Shown: positions 31,898-38,214 of the stretch, piece by piece
Layout of the letters: the number at the start of each line of letters is the position of its first letter
Numbering within the stretch: position 1 is the first letter of the stretch
Assembly (NCBI RefSeq): GCF_010122465.1
Contig: NZ_WLZY01000018.1
Coordinates: forward strand, 1-38,214
Direction of reading: 5' to 3'
Length of the DNA: 38,214 bases
Source of the DNA: Phytoactinopolyspora mesophila
GTDB lineage: Bacteria > Actinomycetota > Actinomycetes > Jiangellales > Jiangellaceae
Notes under the pieces: generated by a model
What the model was told of the DNA's origin: nothing
The model's input: only the letters and a program-made list of their open reading frames with translations
Database searches by the model: none
Translations under genes and position numbers: made by a program

Positions 31898-31961
31898 CCG
31901 GAGTGCGGAAGGTCTCGGTGGAAGGCGTCCCCGCGACTAGCCAGGACTCTCAAACTGACAT

Positions 31962-33242
31962 TCAATTCAGCAAATTGATCAATGCTTTGTCGAATCGGGC
32001 GAGGGTTTCGTCGAGTTCATCCGGCCCGTGGGCGGCCGAGACGTACCAGACGCCTCGCGGTGCCACCCAGATGCCGTGGTCGATTAGCATGCCTGCGAAC
32101 TCTTCGTAGCGTGCGAGGTCGAGGTGCTGCAGGGTGCGGTGGTCGGTAACCACCGTGTTGGGATCACCGAATGAGATGTGGAATGCCGCAGGCAGGCCTG
32201 CCACGCGCAACGGCACCGCATGCTTGGCGGCGAGGGTCCGTAGTTCGGCCATCAGCGTAGTGCCTTGCTCGGCGATGTGATCGTAGGGCGGATCGTCGCG
32301 CATGAGATTCAAGGTGGCCGCTACGGCGGCCATGTTCGGTACTGCGCCATTGAACGTGCCGGCGTGAGTAATCTCGCCGGTGCCGAACGGAGCCATCAGC
32401 TCCGCCGCGCCAGCGAGCGCCGCCACCCCATAGCCCCCGGCCATCGCCTTGCCGTAGGTGGCTAAGTCAGGTGTGACTCCGTAGTAGCCGGCAGCGCCGG
32501 CGAGCCCGAGCCTGAATCCGGAGATCACTTCGTCGAAGATCAGCACCACGCCGTACCGGGTGCACAGCTGGCGGACCCGTTCTAGGTAGCCGGGGAGCGG
32601 TTCGATCACGCCGGAGTTGATCATGACGGGCTCCATGATGATCGCCGCCGTCCGGGAGCCGTAAAGCCGCAACGTCTCCGCGACCGCCTCGGCGTCATTC
32701 CATGGCAGGATGATGACGTCATCGAGATGGCTGCCGAGCTGACCGGCGCTGGCCACACCCCAGACGCCGTCTCGTGGTGCGACGAGCATGTTGTCCAGCC
32801 AGCCGTGATAGTGCCCCTCGAATCTCACGACCTTGGTCCGGCCGGTGGCCGCACGTGCAGCGCGAATGGCGGCCTGGACCATCTCAGTGCCAGTAACGCC
32901 GAAGCGGATCATGTCCGGCCACTCGAGGGCCTTGCAGACGGACTCGGCGGCCACGATCTCCACCGAGTGCTGACCACCGAGAATCAAACCGTGCTCGCTG
33001 ACCTCGTGTACCGCTTCCACCACACTCTTGGGTGCATGACCGAGCAGGTTCGGGCCTTGGCCTAGCACGTAGTCCACGTAGCTGTTGCCGTCCACATCCC
33101 ACAGCCATGCCCCCTCGGCGTGATCGAAGAACACCTTTGGCGCCGCGAGGCGGATGTTGGAGTGCACTCCGCCGGGGGTCCGCTCACAAGCTTTCAGATG
33201 CAACTCGTTCGAACGTGTGCGTTGTGGGACGGCGTCGCTCAT
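31962..33242 (-). CDS. Class III aminotransferase, GSA-aminomutase-like
   Basis: A 426-aa PLP enzyme with the class III fold: PGGVHSNIR (23-31), DGNSYVDYVLGQGPNLLGHA (51-70), VTGTEMVQAAIRAAR (116-130), FEGHYHGW (141-148), LIFDEVISGFR (234-244) with the PLP-nitrogen Asp237, and catalytic Lys265 in TYGKAMAGGY. It looks like glutamate-1-semialdehyde 2,1-aminomutase, but this single gene with an IclR regulator and no haem genes nearby suggests a different amino/keto substrate. ATG 33242 has GGGAG upstream. A 16-nt inverted repeat 63 nt before the start resembles one before the IclR gene. Confidence 0.87.
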   Translation of the reverse strand: MSDAVPQRTRSNELHLKACERTPGGVHSNIRLAAPKVFFDHAEGAWLWDVDGNSYVDYVLGQGPNLLGHAPKSVVEAVHEVSEHGLILGGQHSVEIVAAESVCKALEWPDMIRFGVTGTEMVQAAIRAARAATGRTKVVRFEGHYHGWLDNMLVAPRDGVWGVASAGQLGSHLDDVIILPWNDAEAVAETLRLYGSRTAAIIMEPVMINSGVIEPLPGYLERVRQLCTRYGVVLIFDEVISGFRLGLAGAAGYYGVTPDLATYGKAMAGGYGVAALAGAAELMAPFGTGEITHAGTFNGAVPNMAAVAATLNLMRDDPPYDHIAEQGTTLMAELRTLAAKHAVPLRVAGLPAAFHISFGDPNTVVTDHRTLQHLDLARYEEFAGMLIDHGIWVAPRGVWYVSAAHGPDELDETLARFDKALINLLN

Positions 33243-33304
33243 GAGGGCTCCCTCGCCAAAAGAAGATCAGCGGTCGCAGAGAAACACGCGAACGAACTGG
33301 CTAG

Positions 33305-33320
33305 TGAAACTAGTGTTTCA
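33305..33320. promoter_or_regulatory. Candidate IclR operator before the aminotransferase
   Basis: TGAAACTAGTGTTTCA has perfect 6-bp arms around TAGT and lies in the promoter region of the aminotransferase. A related sequence (12 of 16 identical, including all of GTTTCA) occurs before the IclR gene at 34272-34287. Confidence 0.65.
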
Positions 33321-33371
33321 TTAGCGTATCCGCGACAGTGGAGCTATACAAGCACGCGCCCACAGCGACTG

Positions 33372-34247
33372 TCAGGAGGCCTCTTTCCTTCCGAGGTGGT
33401 TGGCGGCGTTGATGAGTAGCGCCGCCGCTTGTTCGATGTGTTTCATAGTGAACCGGCTGGCGGGCCCGCTGATGCTGAGAGCGGCGGGGATGTTGGTGCC
33501 GTGGACGGCGACGGCGACGCAGCGGCCGTCGATGTCGTTCTCGCGGTCGTCGATCGCGTAGCCGCGGCGGCGTACCTTGGTGAGGTCGTCGAGGTAGTCG
33601 TCGATGGTGGTGATCGTGTTGGTGGTGCGTGCACTCAGATCGGTGCGCTCGAGGATTTCGCGGACGCGAGCCTCGGGTTGGAGGGAGGCGATGGCCTTGC
33701 CGAGGGCGGTGCAGTGCAGGGGATCACGGCTGCCCTCGTCTCTGGACATCCGGACGTCGCGGTGGCTAGGGACGGTTTCGACGTAGACCACGTTCTTGCC
33801 GGTGAGGACGCCGAGGTTGGCTGTTTCTCCGGTGTCGTTGCGTAGTGACTCGAGCCATGGCCTGGCGCGTTCCTGCAGGATGGTCAGGGCGCGTGACTGC
33901 ATACCCACGAAGCCGAGGCCGAGGCGGTATTGCCCGTTGGGGTCGCGTTCCACCCACTCGGCGGCTTCGAGTGTCCAGAGATACCGGAACGTGGTGGGCT
34001 TGGCGAGGTCGATCGTGGAGCTGATCTCCGCAAGTGAGAGTCCTTCGACGGACTCTTGCATCAGGTTCAGCATGGTGATGACGCGCTCGACGGAGCGGTT
34101 GGTGTAGTTGCGGTCGAGCTCCGGGGAAACGCTTGCCCGCGTAGGGGCGTCGTTGACATCGATCGCTTCTTCGCCTGTGGCTTCATCCCTGGTGTTGTCG
34201 ACCTGTTGTCGCGGGGCCCTCCGCCCCTGGCTGCGCTTGCGTGGCAT
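33372..34247 (-). CDS. IclR-family transcriptional regulator
   Basis: A 291-aa regulator. After ~45 polar residues comes the winged HTH (VERVITMLNLMQ, then LSLAEISSTIDLAKPTTFRYL), followed by the GAF-like effector domain (ETANLGVLTGKNVVYVETV, LHCTALGKAIASL, RRRGYAIDDRENDIDGRCVAVAV). ATG 34247 has GAGGAG 6 nt upstream; an ATG six codons earlier lacks this. It lies 129 nt upstream of the aminotransferase, same strand. Paired inverted repeats before both genes indicate it controls the aminotransferase and itself. The ligand is probably a small organic acid, as is usual for the family. Confidence 0.9.
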   Translation of the reverse strand: MPRKRSQGRRAPRQQVDNTRDEATGEEAIDVNDAPTRASVSPELDRNYTNRSVERVITMLNLMQESVEGLSLAEISSTIDLAKPTTFRYLWTLEAAEWVERDPNGQYRLGLGFVGMQSRALTILQERARPWLESLRNDTGETANLGVLTGKNVVYVETVPSHRDVRMSRDEGSRDPLHCTALGKAIASLQPEARVREILERTDLSARTTNTITTIDDYLDDLTKVRRRGYAIDDRENDIDGRCVAVAVHGTNIPAALSISGPASRFTMKHIEQAAALLINAANHLGRKEAS

Positions 34248-34271
34248 GCTCGTCTCCTCATCCATGGACTT

Positions 34272-34287
34272 TGGATCAACTGTTTCA
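34272..34287. promoter_or_regulatory. Candidate IclR autoregulatory operator
   Basis: TGGATCAACTGTTTCA lies 25 nt before the IclR start codon. It matches the 33305-33320 site at 12 of 16 positions and keeps the GTTTCA half intact. Its location suits autoregulation. Confidence 0.55.
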
Positions 34288-34533
34288 GAAGTCTACTGGA
34301 GGATTTGGGCTGCTAGAAGTCATAGTGCGAAGCTTGCCGCCGCCGGCTCACGGTCAGAATGACGTTCGGTGCGGTGTGCTGCGGTGTGCTGCGGTGGGGC
34401 GCCTCCGGCCGAAAAGGGCCACATGCACGTATGTCACGCTGGAGTTGCGGTGTTGTCACGATGAAACAGGCGATTGTCCGCCTCGGGGGCGCAGGTCGGG
34501 CTTGCGGTTGCGTATGTTGCGCATTGGCGGACA

Positions 34534-35388
34534 ATGATAGGTAATCCAGCGGGTGAGACCCAGATCACAGCCGTCGAAGAGGGTGAGGGTTATACGTCGA
34601 GGGTTTGGGTCTGCGCGGTGGCTGGCAGGCTTCCCCGGACCGCGGAAGTAACCAGCTGGTATGTATCGCGAAGGTGGACGAGCACTGAGCCGATCGACTG
34701 GCGTCGCGAGACGTCGTCCGGGGATGACGAGGTGATCGGGATGGTTGAGCTCCCGGCAAATCCGTTGGCGATTGAGTTGTCCCTCACCAATCAGGAGCTG
34801 TGGTGGCAGACGAAGGATGACTCTGATGGGGTGGAGTATTGGCGCGCTTCTGCCGACGTCTGGGGTCTTGATCCCTGCCCACCGGATCGCCGCCACGTAG
34901 GGCTCTTCAGACTTGCTGTTGTCGAGCTCAACCCCGAGCGGAACTTGCTGGATTCACTCGAGGTGGGCGAGTGGGAGTTCGAATACATCGCAGAGACGGT
35001 GCTCAATCTGAACGACGGAACGCTCGTCCCGGAGCTGGACGCACAGATCAGCAATGGCATGCAGCGGATGGTGATTCTCTGCGGATTCGAGCTGGCGGAG
35101 GTCTGGCGTGGGCATGGTCTGGCTGCACCGCTGATCGGCGCCACACTTGGACGGTTCTCGGAGACGGCACGGCTGGCGGTTTGCCGGATCTCACCCGCCG
35201 ACTTCAACGGTGAATGCCCGGATCGGATATCGGCTGAACTGACGGCGTTGCGTCTCGGGGCGCTGCTGGAACGAGTCGGGTTCTTTCTGTGGAAGGGCGT
35301 CTACGTCGTGGATCTCAATGACCGAGCCTTGGCCGATGCCGGCTTTGGTCTCTTCCGGCAGTGGGGGCCGTGTGGGGGAGACTGCTGA
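34534..35388 (+). CDS. Hypothetical protein with possible GNAT fold
   Basis: A 284-aa soluble protein that I do not recognise as a whole. Residues ~186-222 (LAEVWRGHGLAAPLIGATLG, then TARLAVCRISP) resemble GNAT acetyltransferase motif A, where R/Q-x-x-G-x-G/A binds acetyl-CoA. The rest matches nothing I can name. It is rich in Trp and Glu, without signal or membrane segments. The start is uncertain: ATG 34534 has GGCGGAC before it, while a TTG at 34474 is also open. It is divergent from the IclR gene by 286 nt; that gap, apart from the IclR operator, shows only short GTGCGGTGTGCTGCG-type repeats near 34370-34395. Confidence 0.6.
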   Translation: MIGNPAGETQITAVEEGEGYTSRVWVCAVAGRLPRTAEVTSWYVSRRWTSTEPIDWRRETSSGDDEVIGMVELPANPLAIELSLTNQELWWQTKDDSDGVEYWRASADVWGLDPCPPDRRHVGLFRLAVVELNPERNLLDSLEVGEWEFEYIAETVLNLNDGTLVPELDAQISNGMQRMVILCGFELAEVWRGHGLAAPLIGATLGRFSETARLAVCRISPADFNGECPDRISAELTALRLGALLERVGFFLWKGVYVVDLNDRALADAGFGLFRQWGPCGGDC

Positions 35389-35439
35389 GTAGCGGAATTC
35401 GGCACGGGGCCACAGACTCGATCCTGAGGGAAGTCACGG

Positions 35440-35468
35440 GTGACGTGCGGGCAATGTGCGGCTATCCT
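35440..35468 (+). promoter_or_regulatory. Promoter candidate before truncated AraC gene
   Basis: GTGACG (35440-35445), a 17-nt spacer and TATCCT (35463-35468) form a reasonable actinobacterial -35/-10 pair, 82 nt before the truncated AraC frame. No other gene would use it. Confidence 0.5.
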
Positions 35469-35549
35469 TGATCAAGTCTGGCCCGGGCATAGGGCGCTTC
35501 TGGGGGGATAGGCGATGGAGCTTCGCCGTGCAACTGAAATGGCGTCGAG

Positions 35550-36200
35550 ATGATGGCGCTGCCGCTTGCTGATTACGAGCTGATCCGCGCGACTGACTTC
35601 GACGAGGCCAAAGACGCGCTGTTCAGGAGTTGGCGGCCGCACCACTTGGAGCGGGTGGGAGCCTCCACGGCGGTTGACTTCCAGCTGAACGGCGTCCCGC
35701 TTGGCGAGATGAGCGTCAGCGCCATGACCTTTGGAGCCGAGGTTGTCAGCGACATCGCTCCGTTCGGGATCTTCGCCATCCTGGTCTCCGTCTCGGGCGA
35801 ATGTGTGATCCGTTCAGACAGCCAGCAAGCTACTGTCAAGCGAGGGCGAGCAGCGGTGTTGTCGGCAACAGACCGCATCCGCACCCATTGGTCGTCGGAC
35901 TGTGCCGTACTGATCTTCACGCTTGATGCGGGCGGCATCGAGCGACATCTCAGTGAGATCCTGGACGAGAAGCTGACAGATCCGCTGCGCTTCGAGCTGG
36001 AGATGGACATCCGCGCCGGGCGGGGGCGTGACTTGTATCGCCGGGGCTTGCGTCAACTGCTCGACCGGCTCGAGCAGCACGACGCGATGCTCGACGATCT
36101 CAGCGTGGCGGCCCGATTCGAGGCCTTCATCATGCGTGCGCTGATGATGGCCCAGCCGAACAACTACTCCGCCCGGCTCGCCTCATTGATGTCAGAGTGA
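35550..36200 (+). pseudogene. Truncated AraC-type regulator (sensor domain only)
   Basis: A 216-aa frame that aligns with the N-terminal two thirds of the AraC protein at 29317. Both start M-(A)-ALPL-x-x-x-EL-x-R-x-x-DxDEA, share the GxxxVxSxTxxxRxxWSxDC segment, and have xxAQxxNYSxxL near the sensor end. The frame stops directly after that point, where the double HTH should begin; nothing HTH-like follows in any forward frame. Either a truncated relic or a DNA-binding-free sensor that could still bind ligand or partner. A decent promoter upstream keeps the second option open. ATG 35550 or 35553 can be the start. Confidence 0.7.
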
Positions 36201-36206
36201 TCAACC

Positions 36207-36236
36207 TTGCGGCCTGAGTGGTAATACCACTACGCT
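36207..36236 (+). promoter_or_regulatory. Promoter with embedded GntR/FadR-type dyad
   Basis: TTGCGG (36207-36212), an 18-nt spacer and TACGCT (36231-36236) form a promoter-like pair. The spacer contains the perfect palindrome GTGGTAATACCAC (36218-36230), which resembles FadR-subfamily GntR sites (TGGT-N-ACCA). It lies 45 nt before the ATG of the SDR pseudogene. No gntR gene is in the window. Confidence 0.55.
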
Positions 36237-36281
36237 CGTTTCTACGTCGCCAGCGCATGATGAGATCACACGGGCGGAAAT

Positions 36282-36789
36282 ATGAGCGCGAAGACGGCCT
36301 TTGTTTCACGGAGTACATAGTGAGCTGAAGCTCAGTTGCCAAACACGGTGCGGAGTGAGTGCTGTGTCAGCTGGTGTCGATGTGTGCTGCCGTCTGTTCT
36401 CCGCGGAATCTGACGGACAGCAGGAGAAGTACGCGAATCCGCTACGGGCCTGGGACGGCCAGAGTATGAATCCGAGACCCGGTTCGGCTTCGCCGAATGG
36501 CGTGATCCCGAAGGTGACCAGCTGCGCGTTCGCCGGTGCTCAGCTCGACCACCGGGTCATCACCACGGCAGGCGGCTCGGAAACTCAAGCTACCGCATCC
36601 GCGGGCGACCTGTTCGTCATCCGGCCCGGTGTCACCGAGCTGCCTGGAATACATGCTCGAGAAGATCCCGATGCGTCGGCTTGGCCAGCCCGAGGAAGTA
36701 GCCGCACTGATCGCATGTCTCGCATCGGATCGGTGCAGCTTTTCCACGGCGGCGGTGTACGACGTGAGTGGGGCCGCGCGACTTACTAG
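36282..36789 (+). pseudogene. Short-chain dehydrogenase pseudogene with replaced middle
   Basis: ATG 36282 begins MSAKTAFVS, like the start of an SDR just before the TGxxxGxG cofactor loop, and then runs into a stop. The end of an SDR reappears at ~36653-36789: LEKIPMRRLGQPEEVAALIA, CLASD, AAVYDVSG. One missing G shifts the frame so the expected G-R-A-T-Y-stop is read in another frame (TAG at 36787-36789). The whole is 508 bp where ~750 is normal, and the middle (~36320-36650) is unrelated; part of it (SAGDLFVIRPGV) looks like a broken cupin. Three separate lesions make function unlikely. Confidence 0.72.
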
Positions 36790-36842
36790 CTCGAAAAGGG
36801 GAGGACCACGATGCCTCTCACACGATCATCAGGATCTGTGTG

Positions 36843-37868
36843 ATGCACGCCTTCGTCATCGACGCGCCCATGGCGGGCCGCGTGCAGAAGGTCGACGAAC
36901 CACAGGCGGATGACGCCGACGTCGTGGTCGACGTCGAAACCGTGGGCCTGTGCGGCATCGAGGTCGAGCTCTACGCCGGAACCATGCCCTACTTGCACCA
37001 GAGGCTGACCACTTACCCGATTCGGCCCGGTCACGAATGGGCTGGGACAGTGCGAGAGACCGGCCCGGATGTGACCACGGTTCGGCCGGGAGATCGCGTC
37101 ACGGCAGACACGTTCATCGGCTGTGGATCGTGCGACCGATGTCAATTGGGACGGCACCACCTGTGTGTATCCCGCCAGGAGATCGGTGTGCGTGATGGAC
37201 GTCCAGGCGCGCTCGCCGAGCGAATCTCCGTCCCGGCGGTCGCCGTGCACAAGATCCCGGATGGCATGTCGGCTACCGCGGGCGCCTTCGTCGAACCAGC
37301 CTCGTGTGCGCTGCGTGCGGTCCGAGCGGCGGATGTCGCCTATGGGACGACGACCCTGGTGTTGGGCACGGGCACACTTGGGCTGCTCGCGGCCCAGTTC
37401 GCGCGTGCACTGAATGGCGAGGTGTGCGTCGCCGGGCTGATTCCGGGGCAACTCCAACTGGCCGAGCGTCTTGGCTTCACGGATGTGGTGCGCTCAGACG
37501 AACTTGATACGAGGCAATTCGCGTGCGTGATCGAGGCCACCGGGGCGGCGAGTGTGCCGCAGCAGGCGTTGTGGCACGTTGAGCCTGGTGGGCGGATCGC
37601 GTTGCTCGGCGTGGCACCGGAGATGGCCGTCCTCGACGCGGGCAGACTCGTCTTGAATGATCTTGCGGTGGTCGGTGTTCTCGGCGGCTCCGCGTTCATT
37701 GATGACGCGATTGACATGCTCGCCAGTGGTGCGGTGGTGGTTGAGCCGTTGGTCGCCGCCACCATCGGACTGGACGACGTCGCCGGGATTCTCGAACGCG
37801 GCTGCCGGATCGTCGGCAATGACGCGCCCAAGATCCACGTCCGGCCCAATGACACAGCACAGGGCTAG
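36843..37868 (+). CDS. Zinc-dependent medium-chain alcohol/polyol dehydrogenase
   Basis: A 341-aa NAD(P)-dependent MDR enzyme. Catalytic zinc ligands are Cys37 (GLCGIE) and His64-Glu65 (GHEWAG), with an EPASCALRAV segment. Structural zinc is held by Cys94, Cys97, Cys100 and Cys108 (CGSCDRCQLGRHHLC). The nucleotide loop is VLGTGTLGLLAAQ. It resembles sorbitol, threonine and galactitol dehydrogenases; the exact polyol is unknown. ATG 36843 follows AGGATCTGTG. It lies just after an SDR pseudogene, so it may have belonged to a sugar or polyol operon controlled by the GntR-type site at 36218. Confidence 0.87.
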   Translation: MHAFVIDAPMAGRVQKVDEPQADDADVVVDVETVGLCGIEVELYAGTMPYLHQRLTTYPIRPGHEWAGTVRETGPDVTTVRPGDRVTADTFIGCGSCDRCQLGRHHLCVSRQEIGVRDGRPGALAERISVPAVAVHKIPDGMSATAGAFVEPASCALRAVRAADVAYGTTTLVLGTGTLGLLAAQFARALNGEVCVAGLIPGQLQLAERLGFTDVVRSDELDTRQFACVIEATGAASVPQQALWHVEPGGRIALLGVAPEMAVLDAGRLVLNDLAVVGVLGGSAFIDDAIDMLASGAVVVEPLVAATIGLDDVAGILERGCRIVGNDAPKIHVRPNDTAQG

Positions 37869-38214
37869 CGCATGGCTCTCGGGCCAGGAACGGCTAGTCG
37901 CCGACGTATGGCCGCCTGCTCTTCGGCTGGTCCAGGGCGAAGCGAGACGCCGTTTTCGCGTGCACTAGAACGAGCCGTGCCGTCACGTCCCATCGGCTCC
38001 CGGTAGGCGTCAGTCCGCTCCGAGCTCGCACCGCAGGCAGAGCAAGCTCAGTACCAGGAGACCAGGGACCGCCAACGGTGCATCAGACCCGAGTTCACCC
38101 ACTGAGGTGTTCATCGATGGGTCAGTGGGGTGTTGACGTGCGGGTTTGGTTGCTGGGGTGGGGTGGAGGGGTCACTAAATATTCGGTTGGTCGGTAGTCT
38201 CGGCGGGTGGCATC
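37869..38214. other. Right-end stretch without a recognisable gene
   Basis: 346 nt follow the dehydrogenase stop. Short frames occur but none has family sequence or a ribosome site. The last 100 nt change to a G/T-rich composition with a small AT-rich spot (CTAAATATT near 38176) and a TAGTCT hexamer near the end. This could be a promoter for a gene beyond the window, or insertion-related sequence. Confidence 0.5.

Noticed and set aside
31962-33242. Calling the aminotransferase hemL of haem synthesis
   Set aside because: No haem genes nearby, and the IclR context points to a specialised role; class III enzymes are easily misnamed.
36301-36789. 162-codon frame across the SDR remnant
   Set aside because: It mixes non-homologous sequence with an SDR end in two frames; better explained as a pseudogene.
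37657-37968. 103-codon frame at the end of the dehydrogenase
   Set aside because: It is mostly an out-of-frame shadow of the dehydrogenase, and the tail has no recognisable sequence.

Overview
The window is high-GC actinobacterial DNA. Three things support this: GTG and TTG starts are common, several genes have a TANNNT -10 box only 6-8 nt before the start codon (leaderless style), and the core gene order is a TPR protein, HAD phosphatase, short acidic protein, tlyA, nadK, recN, steA and steB, as in Mycobacterium tuberculosis Rv1691-Rv1698. A Jiangella-type actinomycete is only a guess.

Layout. Positions 1-130 hold the end of a 5S rRNA gene and a strong terminator. Positions 186-3396 hold the left half of the conserved block: an RG-rich TPR protein, an SSB-like OB-fold protein and a NagD-type HAD phosphatase. 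Positions 3503-14725 are an accessory insertion. It contains a three-gene minus-strand operon (flavin-dependent oxidoreductase, methyltransferase, alpha/beta hydrolase) with a divergent LysR regulator, then a LacI regulator divergent from a six-gene catabolic operon. That operon encodes a tripartite tricarboxylate transporter (tctCBA), a DHDPS/NAL-family aldolase, a sialidase-like beta-propeller and a fucose/arabinose isomerase-like enzyme. Positions 14856-25159 resume the conserved block: short acidic protein, tlyA, nadK, recN, steA, steB, a MraY/WecA-like membrane protein, a MurJ-like flippase and a GT4 glycosyltransferase. This part serves ribosome methylation, NADP supply, DNA repair and cell envelope/division.

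A patch of tandem, inverted and direct repeats (25186-25419) marks the edge of a second accessory region (25479-37868). It carries a B12-binding radical SAM enzyme, a tryptophanase with tryptophan-type active-site residues, and a GSA-aminomutase-like PLP enzyme. Around these are several regulators: a 95-aa stand-alone HTH, a full-length AraC protein, an XRE-wHTH-MNT-HEPN fusion, an IclR protein and a truncated AraC relic. The combination looks like a small, heavily regulated tryptophan/indole-related pathway that I cannot match to a described cluster. The right end is decaying DNA with an SDR pseudogene beside an intact zinc-dependent dehydrogenase.

Regulatory DNA is informative. A sigma70-like promoter and paired LacI-type operators precede tctC. 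Two related 16-nt inverted repeats precede the aminotransferase and the IclR gene. Three large intergenic palindromes with similar CGCGKTGATCRT-like or CCGTTGATCAT-like ends form a repeat family.
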